From positions 169,694-233,693 of the forward strand of contig NZ_JABFMX010000003.1 of assembly GCF_013359735.1 (NCBI RefSeq): a DNA stretch of 64,000 nt. The letters run 5' to 3'. This DNA is from Arthrobacter sp. C9C5 (GTDB taxonomy: Bacteria; Actinomycetota; Actinomycetes; Actinomycetales; Micrococcaceae). The notes beneath the pieces were generated by a model. That model ran no database searches. It was not told the origin of the DNA and saw only the letters and a list, made by a program, of their open reading frames with translations. Of the stretch, positions 15,118 through 24,162 are shown one piece after another. Each line of letters begins with the position of its first letter. Positions within the stretch are counted from its first letter, which is position 1. Both the position numbers and the translations under genes were made by a program.

Positions 15118-16341
15118 CTAGTCGAACCAGGGATCCAGTCCGTAGAGCGGGAAAACTTCCTTGCGGGTGGCCATCACGGTGCGGTCCACCTCGTCGTTGG
15201 GGTCGAACCCGACCTCCCAGGAACGCCACCAGAGATCGACGTCGTCGCCCATCACCGTAGGCGGTTCGACACCGTACTTGGCGCCGTACTTTTCCTGCAC
15301 ATAGTGCCGCCAGTCCTCGGGGACGGCGGTCCGCAGCGGGACCGGGCGCCCGGCGGCGATCGCGATCAGGTGGCTCCAGGAGCGCGGGACCACCGTGATC
15401 ACGTTGTAGCCCCCGCCGCCGGTGGAGATCCAGCGGTTCTCGCAGTAGCGGGCCGCGAGGTTGCCGATCGCCGTGGCGGCCTCCCGCTGACCGTCCACGC
15501 TGATGTTCAGGTGCGTCAGCGGATCCAGGCGGTGCGAGTCACAGCCATGCTGGCTGACGATGACCTCCGGCTCAAAGGCTCCCACCAGCTGCGGAACGAT
15601 CGCGTGGAAGGCCCGCAACCAGCCGGCATCCCCGGTCCCGGCCGGGAGCGCCACGTTCACGGCGCTGCCCTGGGCGTTCGGGCCGCCGATCTCGTTGGCG
15701 AAGCCGGTGCCCGGGAACAGCGTCAGCCCGGTCTCGTGCAGCGAGATCGTCAGCACCCTCGGATCGTCCCAGAAGATGCTCTGCGTTCCGTCGCCGTGGT
15801 GCGCGTCGACGTCGACATACACCACCCGTTGCACGCCGCCGTCGAGCAGCCGCTGGATGGCCAGGGCGGCGTCGTTGTAGATGCAGAAGCCGCTGGCCCG
15901 CTCGCGGGAGGCGTGGTGCATGCCGCCGCCGAAGTTCACGGCCCGGACCGCGCTGCCGTCCAGGATGGCGGCGGCCGCCAGCAGGGAGCCGCCAGCCAGC
16001 CGCGCACTGGCCTCGTGCATGCCGGCGAAGGCCGGGTCGTCTTCGGTGCCGAGGCCGCGTTCCAGGTCCGGGGTGTCCGGGTCGGCACTGACGCGGCGGA
16101 CGGCGGCGACATATTCCGCGCTGTGCACGGCTTCCAATTCCTCGTCGGTAGCCACCGAGGGGGCCGCCACGCTGACGTGGTCCAGGTCCAACAGTCCCAG
16201 GCTGCGGGCCAGCCGTGCGGTGAGTTCCATCCGTTCCGGCGCCATCGGGTGGCTGTGGCCGAAGTTGTAGGCCGTCATGGCAGAGTCCCACACCACCGTC
16301 GTCGGCAGGGCGGTCTGGGCGAGTCCGGGCAGGAAGGTCAT
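15118..16341 (-). CDS. acuC: Acetoin utilization protein AcuC (class I-type deacetylase)
   Basis: A 407-residue arginase/deacetylase-fold protein related to Bacillus AcuC and eukaryotic histone deacetylases. It opens with YNFGHSHPMAPERMELT. The zinc-site and charge-relay residues are visible in NFGGGMHHASRERASGFCIYN, VYVDVDAHHGDGTQ and STGGGGYN. AcuC deacetylates acetyl-CoA synthetase lysines in Bacillus; an acetyl-CoA synthetase is encoded in this window (51197), making it a plausible substrate, though not a neighbour. Divergent from trkH with 102 bp between starts. Confidence 0.92.
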   Translation of the reverse strand: MTFLPGLAQTALPTTVVWDSAMTAYNFGHSHPMAPERMELTARLARSLGLLDLDHVSVAAPSVATDEELEAVHSAEYVAAVRRVSADPDTPDLERGLGTEDDPAFAGMHEASARLAGGSLLAAAAILDGSAVRAVNFGGGMHHASRERASGFCIYNDAALAIQRLLDGGVQRVVYVDVDAHHGDGTQSIFWDDPRVLTISLHETGLTLFPGTGFANEIGGPNAQGSAVNVALPAGTGDAGWLRAFHAIVPQLVGAFEPEVIVSQHGCDSHRLDPLTHLNISVDGQREAATAIGNLAARYCENRWISTGGGGYNVITVVPRSWSHLIAIAAGRPVPLRTAVPEDWRHYVQEKYGAKYGVEPPTVMGDDVDLWWRSWEVGFDPNDEVDRTVMATRKEVFPLYGLDPWFD

Positions 16342-16443
16342 CAATCACAGGCTACCGGAGCGCACCGCCCCGATCCCCGTCCTTGCGCGGAATATAGTGG
16401 TTTACTACTGAAGGACGCCGTTTCAACCGAGGACAAGCCGCAC

Positions 16444-17877
16444 ATGACGCAAAGCCAGTCGAGGTCACCGAGCCCGGCCAGCTGGCACCCCGGCCAGCCG
16501 GAGCGCGAGGGCCTGTGGATCTTCACCCGGTTGCGCGACTTCGTCGACGACATCGCCAACACCTCCCCGGCCCGCCTGGCCGTGTCCGCCTTCGTCGTGG
16601 TCGTCCTGATCTTCACCACCCTGCTCTCCCTGCCGGTATCCTCGGCCGCGGGGCAGCCGACGCCCTTGCACCAAGCCCTCTTCACCGCTGTGTCCGCCGT
16701 GTGCGTGACCGGGCTGACCGTTGTTTCCACGGCCGTGCACTGGTCCTTCTTCGGCCAGCTCGTGATCCTGGTCGGCATCTTCGTCGGCGGCCTCGGTACC
16801 CTGACCCTGGCGTCGCTGCTGGCACTGATGGTCAGCAAGAAACTCGGTGTCCGCGGCAAGCTCATCGCCCAGGAGGCCATGAACAACGCGGGCCGCCTGG
16901 GCGAGGTGGGCACCCTGCTGCGGATCGTCATCGTCACGTCCGTGGTCATTGAGGCAGCCTTGGCCGCGGCCCTGATTCCGAGGTTCCTGGCGCTGGGCGA
17001 AAGCGTCGGCCAGTCGGTCTGGCACGGCGTCTTCTACTCCATTTCCGCGTTCAACAACGCGGGCTTCACGCCGCATTCGGACGGCATCGTGCCGTACGAA
17101 ACCGACCTGTGGATCCTGATTCCGCTCATGATCGGCGTCTTCCTCGGCAGCCTAGGCTTCCCGGTCGTCATGGTGCTGCAGCAGAACGGCCTGAACTGGA
17201 AGAAATGGAACCTGCACACCAAGCTGACCATCCAGGTCTCGCTGATCCTGCTGGCCGCGGGCACCGTGCTCTGGGGGCTGATGGAGTGGGAAAACATGCG
17301 CACCATCGGCGGCATGAGCCTGGGCGACAAGCTCACGCACTCGCTCTTCGCCTCCGTGATGACCCGCTCGGGCGGCTTCAACCTGGTGGACCAGAACCAG
17401 ATGGACTCCACCACCATGCTGCTGACCGACGCGCTGATGTTTGCCGGCGGCGGCTCGGCGTCGACCGCCGGCGGCATCAAGGTGACCACCATCGCGGTGA
17501 TGTTCCTGGCCATCATCGCCGAGGCCCGCGGCGACGCGGATGTGAAGATCTACGGCCGCACCATCCCGGAGGGCACCATGCGGGTGGCCATCTCGGTCAT
17601 CGTCGCCGGTGCCACCCTGGTGGCGGTCTCGGCCCTGCTGCTGCTGCAGATCAGCGGCGCGTCGCTGGACCGGGTGCTGTTCGAAACGATTTCCGCGTTC
17701 GCCACCGTGGGCCTGAGCACCAACCTGAGCGCCGAACTGCCCCCGGCCGGCGTCTATGTCCTCACCGTCCTGATGTTTGCCGGCCGCGTCGGCACCGTCA
17801 CCCTCGCCGCTGGGCTGGCCCTGCGCCAGCGCAGCCAGTTGTACCACTACCCGGAAGAGAGACCGATCATTGGCTAG
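16444..17877 (+). CDS. TrkH/KtrB-type potassium transporter
   Basis: A 477-residue membrane subunit of a Trk/Ktr potassium uptake system. It has repeated M1-P-M2 units with selectivity-filter glycines in AVCVTGLTVVST, SAFNNAGFTPHSDG, TRSGGFN and SAFATVGLSTN. The preference for K+ over Na+ at these filters fits KtrB/TrkH. The ATG at 16444 (MTQSQSRSPS) is chosen over a very long upstream frame, which is antisense to acuC. The stop codon overlaps the trkA-like start by 8 bp, so the two subunits are co-translated. Confidence 0.93.
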   Translation: MTQSQSRSPSPASWHPGQPEREGLWIFTRLRDFVDDIANTSPARLAVSAFVVVVLIFTTLLSLPVSSAAGQPTPLHQALFTAVSAVCVTGLTVVSTAVHWSFFGQLVILVGIFVGGLGTLTLASLLALMVSKKLGVRGKLIAQEAMNNAGRLGEVGTLLRIVIVTSVVIEAALAAALIPRFLALGESVGQSVWHGVFYSISAFNNAGFTPHSDGIVPYETDLWILIPLMIGVFLGSLGFPVVMVLQQNGLNWKKWNLHTKLTIQVSLILLAAGTVLWGLMEWENMRTIGGMSLGDKLTHSLFASVMTRSGGFNLVDQNQMDSTTMLLTDALMFAGGGSASTAGGIKVTTIAVMFLAIIAEARGDADVKIYGRTIPEGTMRVAISVIVAGATLVAVSALLLLQISGASLDRVLFETISAFATVGLSTNLSAELPPAGVYVLTVLMFAGRVGTVTLAAGLALRQRSQLYHYPEERPIIG

Positions 17878-18556
17878 TTCCTCAGGCGCCGTCAACCGTC
17901 CCGCCCACAATGCGCCCGTGCTGGTCATCGGGCTGGGCCGCTTCGGCGCGTCCACCGCAGAGCAGCTAGTGAAGCAGGGCCGCGAGGTGCTGGCCATCGA
18001 ACGCGATCGGAACCTCGTGCAGAAGTGGGCCAGCGTGCTGACCCACGTGGTGGAGGCCGACGCGACCAACATTGACGCCCTCCGCCAGCTCGGCGCGCAG
18101 GAGTTCAGCTCCGCCGTCGTGGGCGTGGGCACCTCCATCGAGTCATCGGTGCTGATCACGGTCAACCTCGTGGACCTCGGCATCGAGCACCTCTGGGTGA
18201 AGGCGATCACGCCCTCGCACGGCAAGATCCTGACCCGCATCGGCGCCAACCACGTGATCTATCCGGAGGCCGACGCAGGGGTCCGTGCCGCGCACCTCGT
18301 CTCCGGCCGGATGCTGGACTTCATCGAGTTCGACGACGACTTCGCGATCGTTAAGATGTACCCGCCGCGCGAGACCGTGGGCTTCACCCTCGACGAATCG
18401 AAAGTGCGCTCGAAGTACGGCGTCACGATCGTGGGCGTGAAATCCCCGGGCGAGGATTTCACCTACGCCCGGCCGGAGACCAAGGTTTCCGCGCGGGACA
18501 TGCTCATTGTCTCCGGCCACGTGGACCTGCTGGAACGGTTCGCAGCGCGGCCATAG
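17870..18556 (+). CDS. TrkA/KtrA-type potassium channel regulatory subunit
   Basis: A 228-residue peripheral gating subunit. It has an RCK_N Rossmann domain (VLVIGLGRFGASTAEQLVK, with GxGxxG at about residues 19-24) and a C-terminal RCK_C domain (about residues 145-228). It binds nucleotides and opens or closes the TrkH-type pore. The start is TTG at 17870. It is supported by a strong GGAAGAGAG ribosome site eight bases upstream and by the 8-bp overlap with the transporter stop. No later start keeps the full Rossmann fold and the ribosome site. Confidence 0.92.
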   Translation: MASSSGAVNRPAHNAPVLVIGLGRFGASTAEQLVKQGREVLAIERDRNLVQKWASVLTHVVEADATNIDALRQLGAQEFSSAVVGVGTSIESSVLITVNLVDLGIEHLWVKAITPSHGKILTRIGANHVIYPEADAGVRAAHLVSGRMLDFIEFDDDFAIVKMYPPRETVGFTLDESKVRSKYGVTIVGVKSPGEDFTYARPETKVSARDMLIVSGHVDLLERFAARP

Positions 18557-18586
18557 CACCCCCCGTGCCGTCGGCCGGAGCCCGGC

Positions 18587-20155
18587 CTAGACGCCGCGGC
18601 GGCCGGAAGCGATGACGTCAGGGGCGGGGCCGGCGGCCAGGTTCCTTGTGGCCGGCCCCTGGATAACGGTGCCGTCAGTGGTGAACCGGGACCCGTGACA
18701 GGGGCAGTCCCACGTCACGTCCGTCCGATTGAACTCCACGGTGCAGCCCAGGTGCGTGCAGACGGCCGAGACCGCGTGGACGTCCCCCGTGGGACTGACG
18801 TACACGGCGGTTTTGGCCCCGCTGACGTCCACCACCTTCCCCTCTCCCGGGGCCACCGACGCCGGAACGACCAGCGCAGCAGACGCAGCAGGCGGAGCCG
18901 CACCGTCGGCGCCCGGTATCCCGCCCGCCGGGCGCACCCCTTCCGCCGGGCGCGCCGATTCCGCACGCGTTGTCGGTGCGCCCCTGGTGCTGTCGAACAC
19001 GGCGGCCCACGGGTTGGCGGTGCCGCCCAGAGTGTCCCGGAGGATCAAGGCGGCGGCAGTGCCGTTGGTGAGGCCCCATTTTCGCAGCCCGGTGATCACG
19101 TGGACGTGCCGGGACTCCGGAGCCATGCGGCCCACGTACGGCAGCCCGTCGGCAGGCATGGCGTCCTGGGTGGACCAACGGAAGGCGATCTCCCCGGCGC
19201 CCAGGCGGTCGCGGGCGAAAGCCGCGAGCCGCCGGTATCGTTCGGCGGAATCGACGCTTTCGGTGGCCGGGTGTCCTTCACCGCCGGCCAGCACGTAACT
19301 GGTGCCTTCGACGTCGACGGTCAGGATGGAGCGCATCGGCTCATCAACGCTGACGAAGGTTGCGTCCAGCGGAGCCACCGCGCTCCGGGCAGCGACGATA
19401 TACGATCGGTGCGCGTAGCATCGCCCGGCGTAGAGCCCGACATCCCCGAACGGCAGGTTGGTCGCCACAATGATCTCCTTGGCCCGGACGGAGCCCCGCT
19501 CCGTAACCACCACAGCCGGAGCGCCGTCGCGGAAGCTCGTGGCCGGCGACTCCTCAAAGACGAAGCTGCCGTTCCCGTGCACGGCACGGGCCAAGCCCTG
19601 CACATACCTGAGCGCGTGGATCTGGGCCTGGCCATCGAACCGGACGGCGCCCCGGACCGCGAAGGGCAGCGGAACCTCTGTCGTGAAGGATGCCGGCAGC
19701 CCCAGCCGCGCGGCCAGCGCCGCTTCCTCCCGGACCAGCGCAAGCGCCTGCACGGATACGGCGTAGGTGTAATTGGCCACCCGCCGGAAGCCGCAGTCGA
19801 TTCCCTCCGCCGCCACAACGGCCGCCACGTGTTCGATTGCCGCCTCGTTGGCCTGCCCGTAAATGCCGGCCGTGGCGTCGCCGTGGCGGGCCGCAAGGTC
19901 GGCGTAGGCAAGCCGGTGCAGTGAGGTGACCTTGCCCGTGGTGTTCCCGGTGACGCCGGTGCCCACCCGCGCCGCCTCCAGCACCGCCACCGTCTGGCCC
20001 GCCCGTTTCAGGGCCAGCGCGGCAGTCAGTCCTGCGATGCCGCCGCCAATCACGGCAACGTCCACGTCCAGGGACGCGTCGAGGGGCGCGTACGTGGCGG
20101 CTCCGCCGGTGGCAGACCAGAGGGAAAGTAGTCGTCCTGCCGGCTGTTCATTCAC
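18587..20155 (-). CDS. FAD-dependent oxidoreductase with C-terminal Rieske [2Fe-2S] domain
   Basis: A 522-residue fusion. Residues about 25-380 form a DAO-type FAD oxidoreductase (VAVIGGGIAGLTAALALKRA; TGNTTGKVTSLH). After a 70-residue A/P-rich linker there is a Rieske domain at about 440-510, with CTHLGC and CPCHGSRF supplying the Cys-His pairs of a [2Fe-2S] cluster. Similar proteins are common in actinobacteria and bacilli, with unknown substrates. The start at 20155 (GTG) is chosen because GGAGGT sits eight bases upstream; the longer frame would start inside that ribosome site. Confidence 0.88.
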   Translation of the reverse strand: MNEQPAGRLLSLWSATGGAATYAPLDASLDVDVAVIGGGIAGLTAALALKRAGQTVAVLEAARVGTGVTGNTTGKVTSLHRLAYADLAARHGDATAGIYGQANEAAIEHVAAVVAAEGIDCGFRRVANYTYAVSVQALALVREEAALAARLGLPASFTTEVPLPFAVRGAVRFDGQAQIHALRYVQGLARAVHGNGSFVFEESPATSFRDGAPAVVVTERGSVRAKEIIVATNLPFGDVGLYAGRCYAHRSYIVAARSAVAPLDATFVSVDEPMRSILTVDVEGTSYVLAGGEGHPATESVDSAERYRRLAAFARDRLGAGEIAFRWSTQDAMPADGLPYVGRMAPESRHVHVITGLRKWGLTNGTAAALILRDTLGGTANPWAAVFDSTRGAPTTRAESARPAEGVRPAGGIPGADGAAPPAASAALVVPASVAPGEGKVVDVSGAKTAVYVSPTGDVHAVSAVCTHLGCTVEFNRTDVTWDCPCHGSRFTTDGTVIQGPATRNLAAGPAPDVIASGRRGV

Positions 20156-20230
20156 GGTCCCGACCTCCACGCACTAGGTTCCCTCCGCCGTCGGGCGCGT
20201 CCCGGCGTCGCTGGCTGAGCTACCGCAGGA

Positions 20231-20815
20231 TCAGGGCCCGGCGGTCTTCGCAGCCTTCGCGGCGGCCTTGGCTGCCTGCTTGCTGGCCCGTACCTTGTTC
20301 AGCGACTCCGGATCCACGATGTCAGCGACGGACAGGAAGGCGTTCTCCTGGCCGTAGTGGCCGGCGGCCTCGCGCCAACCGTCAGCCTGGAGCCCGCACT
20401 GCTTTCCCAGCAGCGCCAGGAAGATCTTGGCCTTTTGCTCGCCGAATCCCGGCAATGCCTTGAGCCGGCGCAGCACCTCCTTCCCGTCGGGCCCACCCTG
20501 AGTCCAGATGGCCGTGGCGTCGCCGTTCCATTCAGATTGCACCGTCTCAGCAAGGGCCTGGACGCGGCCGGCCATTGATCCGGGGAACCGGTGGACGGCC
20601 GGGCGCTCCTTGAACAGCTCCACGAACCCTTGCGGATCGTAACCGGCGATCGCGGCGGGGTCCATGGACCCGAGACGCGACCTGATCTTTTCCGGCCCGG
20701 CAAAGGCCGATTCCATGGTCACCTGCTGGTCCAGCAGCATGCCGGTGAGCAGGGCAAACGCGTCGTCGCTGAGAAGCTTGTCCGCTGCGGGATCCCCTGT
20801 GATGTGCAGTTCCAT
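20231..20815 (-). CDS. HhH-GPD family DNA glycosylase-like protein
   Basis: A 194-residue protein that opens with MELHITGDPAADKLLSDDAF. LLTGMLLDQQVTMESAF and LKALPGFGEQKAKIFLALLG form the helix-hairpin-helix and GPD-like region of base-excision glycosylases. It is shorter than Nth/MutY and lacks the iron-sulfur cysteines. It belongs to the small uncharacterised HhH-GPD group of actinobacteria. The damage substrate is unknown. Confidence 0.8.
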   Translation of the reverse strand: MELHITGDPAADKLLSDDAFALLTGMLLDQQVTMESAFAGPEKIRSRLGSMDPAAIAGYDPQGFVELFKERPAVHRFPGSMAGRVQALAETVQSEWNGDATAIWTQGGPDGKEVLRRLKALPGFGEQKAKIFLALLGKQCGLQADGWREAAGHYGQENAFLSVADIVDPESLNKVRASKQAAKAAAKAAKTAGP

Positions 20816-20871
20816 GGGTCCCATCCTGCCACCCGGCCCGGTCTGCGTCATGGGTTGCGCCCGCGTTCCGG

Positions 20872-21705
20872 CTAGCCGAGCTGCCTGGTGATTTCGGCGG
20901 CCCGCTCGGCGGCGGCCCGGGCGCCGTCGGCGATGATCGCCGGGAGTCCGCGCTCGTCGAAGGTGGCGATCGCCCGTTCCGTGGTGCCGTTCGGGCTGGT
21001 CACTGCCTTGCGCAGGGCCGCGGGGTCGGCGCCCGGCTCGGCCAGCATGAGCCCGGCGCCGGCGACAGTTTCGCGCGCCAGCAGCAGCGAGAGTTCGGGG
21101 TCCAGGCCTAGTTCGGCCCCGGCCGCCGCCATTGCCTCGGCCAGGTAGAAGGCGTAGGCCGGGCCGGAGCCGCTGATCGCGGACAGCGCGTCCACCTGTT
21201 CCTCGGGAATCTCGACGACGGTGCCGACGGCGGCGAAGATGTCCTTCGCCTGCTGCAGTTGCTCCGCCGAGCAGTGCTTCCCGGCCGAGACGGAGACGAC
21301 GCCGCGGCCCAGCCGTGCGGGCGTGTTCGGCATGGCACGGATCACCGGCTGTCCGGCCGGGAGCGCCGCTTCCAGTTGCTCCAGCGACACCGCCGCGGCA
21401 ACGCTGACCACGATGGTGTCCGGCGAGAGCGAACCGCTGATCTCCCGGGCCAAGGCGGCGATTCCCACCGGCTTGACGCCCAGCACCACGACGGCGGCGC
21501 CGGTGGCGGCCTGCGTGTTGTTCTCCGGCTCTTCTTCGCCGGCGATGGCCGTGATGCCGTGGTGCCGCTCGGCCAGTTCGGCCGCCCGTTCAGCCCGGCG
21601 CACCGTGGCGACAATGTCCGCGGGGTCCGTGCCGCCCGCGATCATGCCGCCCATGATTGCCTCGTTCATTGACCCACAGCCCAGGAATGCGATTCGGTTG
21701 CTCAT
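20872..21705 (-). CDS. proC: Pyrroline-5-carboxylate reductase
   Basis: A 277-residue ProC, the last enzyme of proline synthesis (NAD(P)H-dependent). The N-terminal Rossmann start is IAFLGCGSMNEAIMGGMIAG. The C-terminal dimer domain carries the family signature (from VDALSAISGSGPAYAFYLAE to LLARETVAGAGLML, with SPNGTTERAI near 240). Length matches the family (about 270). A monocistronic gene. Confidence 0.95.
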   Translation of the reverse strand: MSNRIAFLGCGSMNEAIMGGMIAGGTDPADIVATVRRAERAAELAERHHGITAIAGEEEPENNTQAATGAAVVVLGVKPVGIAALAREISGSLSPDTIVVSVAAAVSLEQLEAALPAGQPVIRAMPNTPARLGRGVVSVSAGKHCSAEQLQQAKDIFAAVGTVVEIPEEQVDALSAISGSGPAYAFYLAEAMAAAGAELGLDPELSLLLARETVAGAGLMLAEPGADPAALRKAVTSPNGTTERAIATFDERGLPAIIADGARAAAERAAEITRQLG

Positions 21706-21844
21706 TCCCCCATCATTGCAGTCCGGCCCGATTCACAGCCAGCTCACATCCTGGGCGCAGCTTGCTCACAAAATCGGAGATTAGCGTAGGTACTACCTCA
21801 TTGAGGGTGCGAGTGATGATAGGCAGTCATGCGGATGTCTGCCC

Positions 21845-21901
21845 GGCACCGGTGGGCTGCAGCGGGTTTCCCCCATTTTCCCGTGGCAGACCGCCGGTGC
21901 C
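21845..21901 (-). other. Structured intergenic segment between proC and the YciI gene
   Basis: The 246-bp gap 21706-21951 holds no convincing ORF. Within it, GGCACCGG at 21845-21852 and CCGGTGCC at 21894-21901 are perfect complements enclosing 41 nt. It lies 50 bp past the YciI stop codon on that strand and could end that transcript. I see no riboswitch signature. Confidence 0.35.
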
Positions 21902-21951
21902 TTCGCCGTTAAACGGCCCCCGTAAACAGCACACCCCCGGCTACTGCTGGG

Positions 21952-22293
21952 CTAGTGCTGGATGGGCCGCACTTCGATGGGGAGAGTGGTGGCGCGGGCC
22001 AGCCTCCCGGCCCAGCCGAGGGCGGCGTCGAGGTCCGGCGCCTCAATCACGGTGAATCCGCCAAGGTGCTCCTTCGCTTCAGCGAATGGACCGTCAGTGA
22101 TGAGCAGCTCGGTGCCCTCCTGCCGCACGACGGTGGCGGTGTCGGTGGGGTGGAGCCCCGCGGCGAACACCCAGGCCCCGGCGGCCTTCATTTCGCGGTT
22201 CAGGGCCTCAAGGTCCCGCATGATGGGTTCCAGGACCTCCGGGGCGGTGGCCGGGCCGACGGGCTGGTAAACGCTGAGCAGGTACTGTGCCAT
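21952..22293 (-). CDS. YCII-domain (YciI-like) protein
   Basis: A 113-residue ferredoxin-like-fold protein of the DGPF/YCII family, recognisable by ELLITDGPFAEAKEHLGGFTVIEAPDLDAAL. The DGPF tetrad and the following conserved histidine mark the presumed active site. Members are often near ECF sigma factors; no such gene is adjacent here. A GGAGG lies upstream of the ATG. The function is not established. Confidence 0.9.
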   Translation of the reverse strand: MAQYLLSVYQPVGPATAPEVLEPIMRDLEALNREMKAAGAWVFAAGLHPTDTATVVRQEGTELLITDGPFAEAKEHLGGFTVIEAPDLDAALGWAGRLARATTLPIEVRPIQH

Positions 22294-22465
22294 GGTGCTG
22301 TCCTCCTTGACGATTGGGCCGGTTCCTTACCGGCCTCTCACCTACCAGACGAACGCCGCGCGTCCGGTTCGACACCTCGCTGCCGGGCATTATCGGTTCG
22401 GAGCGCAAGCCGTTCACCTGACGCCGGCCGATCGATGTTGCGTTGCGCCTGTTATGTTGCGCCTG

Positions 22466-23485
22466 TTACGTGGCCTCCGGCCAGTCGGCGTCGGGTAACT
22501 GCGGCTCGGCGGGCTCGTCGGCCTGGGCGACGTGGGGCGCGGGCTGCAGCGGCCCCTCAAAGACCAGCTGATCCAACCGGCGGAGGATCAGACCTTCGCG
22601 GAGGGCCCAGGGGCAGATCTCCAGGCTTGGAAACTCGAACATTTCGAGGGCCGCTTCCGCCACCAGCGCGCCGGCCAGAAGCTGGTGCGCGCGGGCCTCC
22701 GAGACACCGGGAAGATTCAACCGGTCCTCCACCTCCATGGCCGAGATGCGCTGCGCCCACAGGCCCAGGTCCGTGGCAAATAGTTCCCGCTTGACGTAGG
22801 GCCCGGCCCCGCTGGGGGCGGCCCCGGCGATGCGGGCCAGCGAGCGGAACGTCTTGGAGGTGCCGGCCACGTGGTTGGCCTTGCCGAGCTTCGCGAAGTC
22901 CCGCACCACCGGCTTCAGTGTGGTCCGGATATGACGGCGAAGCTCCTTGACGCTCTTGGCCGAGGGCGGGTCCTCCTGCAGCCAGTCCCGGGTGAGCCGG
23001 CTCGCCCCGAGCGGGACCGACGTCGCCAGTTCGGGAAGCTCGTCCTCCCCGTAGGCCATTTCGAAGGAACCGCCGCCGATGTCGAGGTTCAGCATGGGAC
23101 CCGCGCCCCAGCCGTACCAGCGGCGGACGGCGAAGAACGTCATCGAGGCTTCTTCGCTGCCGGTCAGTTCCCGGAGCGTCACGGTGGTTTCATGCTTGAC
23201 CCGGGCCAGGACGGCGGACCCGTTGGTGGCCTCGCGGATCGCGGAGGTGCAGAACGCCAGCAGGTCCTCGGCCTTGTGTTTAGCCGCGAACTCCCACGCT
23301 TCGAGGACGAACTCGATCAGCTCATGCTGGCCGGCGTCGTTGATATTGCCGTCCGCGTCGAGGAACTGCACCAGGGAGAGCGGGCGCTTATGCGAGGCGA
23401 ACGGAACCGGGCGCGCGCCAGGGTGGGCGTCCACGAGGAGGAGGTGGACAGTGTTGGACCCGATATCGAGGACGCCTAGCCGCAT
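22466..23485 (-). CDS. Ppx/GppA phosphatase family protein
   Basis: A 339-residue member of the exopolyphosphatase/guanosine pentaphosphate phosphatase family, acting in polyphosphate and (p)ppGpp turnover. Of the ASKHA ATPase-fold motifs, phosphate 1 is [17 protein letters not shown] (residues 4-20) and phosphate 2 is [13 protein letters not shown] near 137. It is short, lacking the HD domain of E. coli Ppx, like mycobacterial Ppx1/Ppx2. The ATG at 23485 is chosen because the family starts at [12 protein letters not shown]. Confidence 0.9.
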   Translation of the reverse strand: MRLGVLDIGSNTVHLLLVDAHPGARPVPFASHKRPLSLVQFLDADGNINDAGQHELIEFVLEAWEFAAKHKAEDLLAFCTSAIREATNGSAVLARVKHETTVTLRELTGSEEASMTFFAVRRWYGWGAGPMLNLDIGGGSFEMAYGEDELPELATSVPLGASRLTRDWLQEDPPSAKSVKELRRHIRTTLKPVVRDFAKLGKANHVAGTSKTFRSLARIAGAAPSGAGPYVKRELFATDLGLWAQRISAMEVEDRLNLPGVSEARAHQLLAGALVAEAALEMFEFPSLEICPWALREGLILRRLDQLVFEGPLQPAPHVAQADEPAEPQLPDADWPEAT

Positions 23486-23582
23486 GCTGCCATTATTCTC
23501 CCCGTAGGGGCTGTGCCCTAACCGGGCGCAATTGCGCAACCTCGCGCCGGTGCCGGTTGCGCCCGGGCGCTTACCCGGGCGC

Positions 23583-24032
23583 TTAGGCCTGGCTGTCGTC
23601 CTGGGCCGCGTCCGGCTCCTGCTCGGACGGTTTGAAGTCCCGGCGGATGTTCGCCACGCCCTCCGGGTCGATTTCAAAACCGTAGACGGCGCCGGGGTTG
23701 ATGACCATACCCAGCTGGTCGCCGAGGTTGCCGATGATTGCCGAGCCCTGGGTGCCGAGCACGTTCGGCGCCGCGGCGAGGAACTGTTCGGCGACGCGGC
23801 TCGGGTGCGAGAAGACGGCCAGCACGGGCTCCCCCGAAGCGTTGGCGAGCACCAGCGGCTCCACCTGGGAGTCCGGGCCGTCGATCGTGTCGGAGCTGAC
23901 GATGTAGACCTCGTTGTTGAGGAAGGACAGGATGACCTCCACCGGGTTGGCGTCCGGCTGCTCCCCCCGGGCGAGCTTCTCTTCGAGGTCGTTGAGCGGC
24001 TGGAGATCCATGGGTTCTGGCTGTTCAGTCAT
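23583..24032 (-). CDS. SseB-family protein
   Basis: A 149-residue acidic cytoplasmic protein matching the SseB N-terminal domain: [61 protein letters not shown]. The family name comes from serine sensitivity enhancement in E. coli, and the biochemical role is unclear. A good ribosome site (TAGGA) lies before the ATG at 24032. Confidence 0.82.
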   Translation of the reverse strand: MTEQPEPMDLQPLNDLEEKLARGEQPDANPVEVILSFLNNEVYIVSSDTIDGPDSQVEPLVLANASGEPVLAVFSHPSRVAEQFLAAAPNVLGTQGSAIIGNLGDQLGMVINPGAVYGFEIDPEGVANIRRDFKPSEQEPDAAQDDSQA

Positions 24033-24091
24033 GTTCCTACTCGATCACGTCGCGCCCCGGTCCGCAATTCCTTCGCATCCGGCCAGCCGCT

Positions 24092-24107
24092 TCGCGGGTT
24101 CCGTCCG
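24092..24107. repeat. 16-bp direct repeat, left copy
   Basis: TCGCGGGTTCCGTCCG occurs here and again at 25253-25268 in the same orientation. The two copies flank the AbiEi/DUF559-like gene. Confidence 0.6.
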
Positions 24108-24134
24108 GGCTCGCGGTTTGGACACCGCGAGCCC
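24107..24134 (-). terminator. Terminator-like hairpin after the DUF559-type gene
   Basis: A perfect 11-bp stem (GGGCTCGCGGT with ACCGCGAGCCC) and a TTGGAC loop, 28 bp past the stop of the DUF559-type gene. Confidence 0.65.
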
Positions 24135-24162
24135 GGCTCAAAGCCGCGAGCAGACGGCAATC

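Noticed and set aside
15058..16443. Long N-terminal extension of the potassium transporter
   Set aside because: It is antisense to acuC, and the transporter family starts at MTQSQSRSPS with the first helix shortly after.
21706..21951. Riboswitch or small RNA upstream of proC
   Set aside because: Only one 8-bp outer helix is evident and it lies on the YciI side. No conserved riboswitch core is recognisable.
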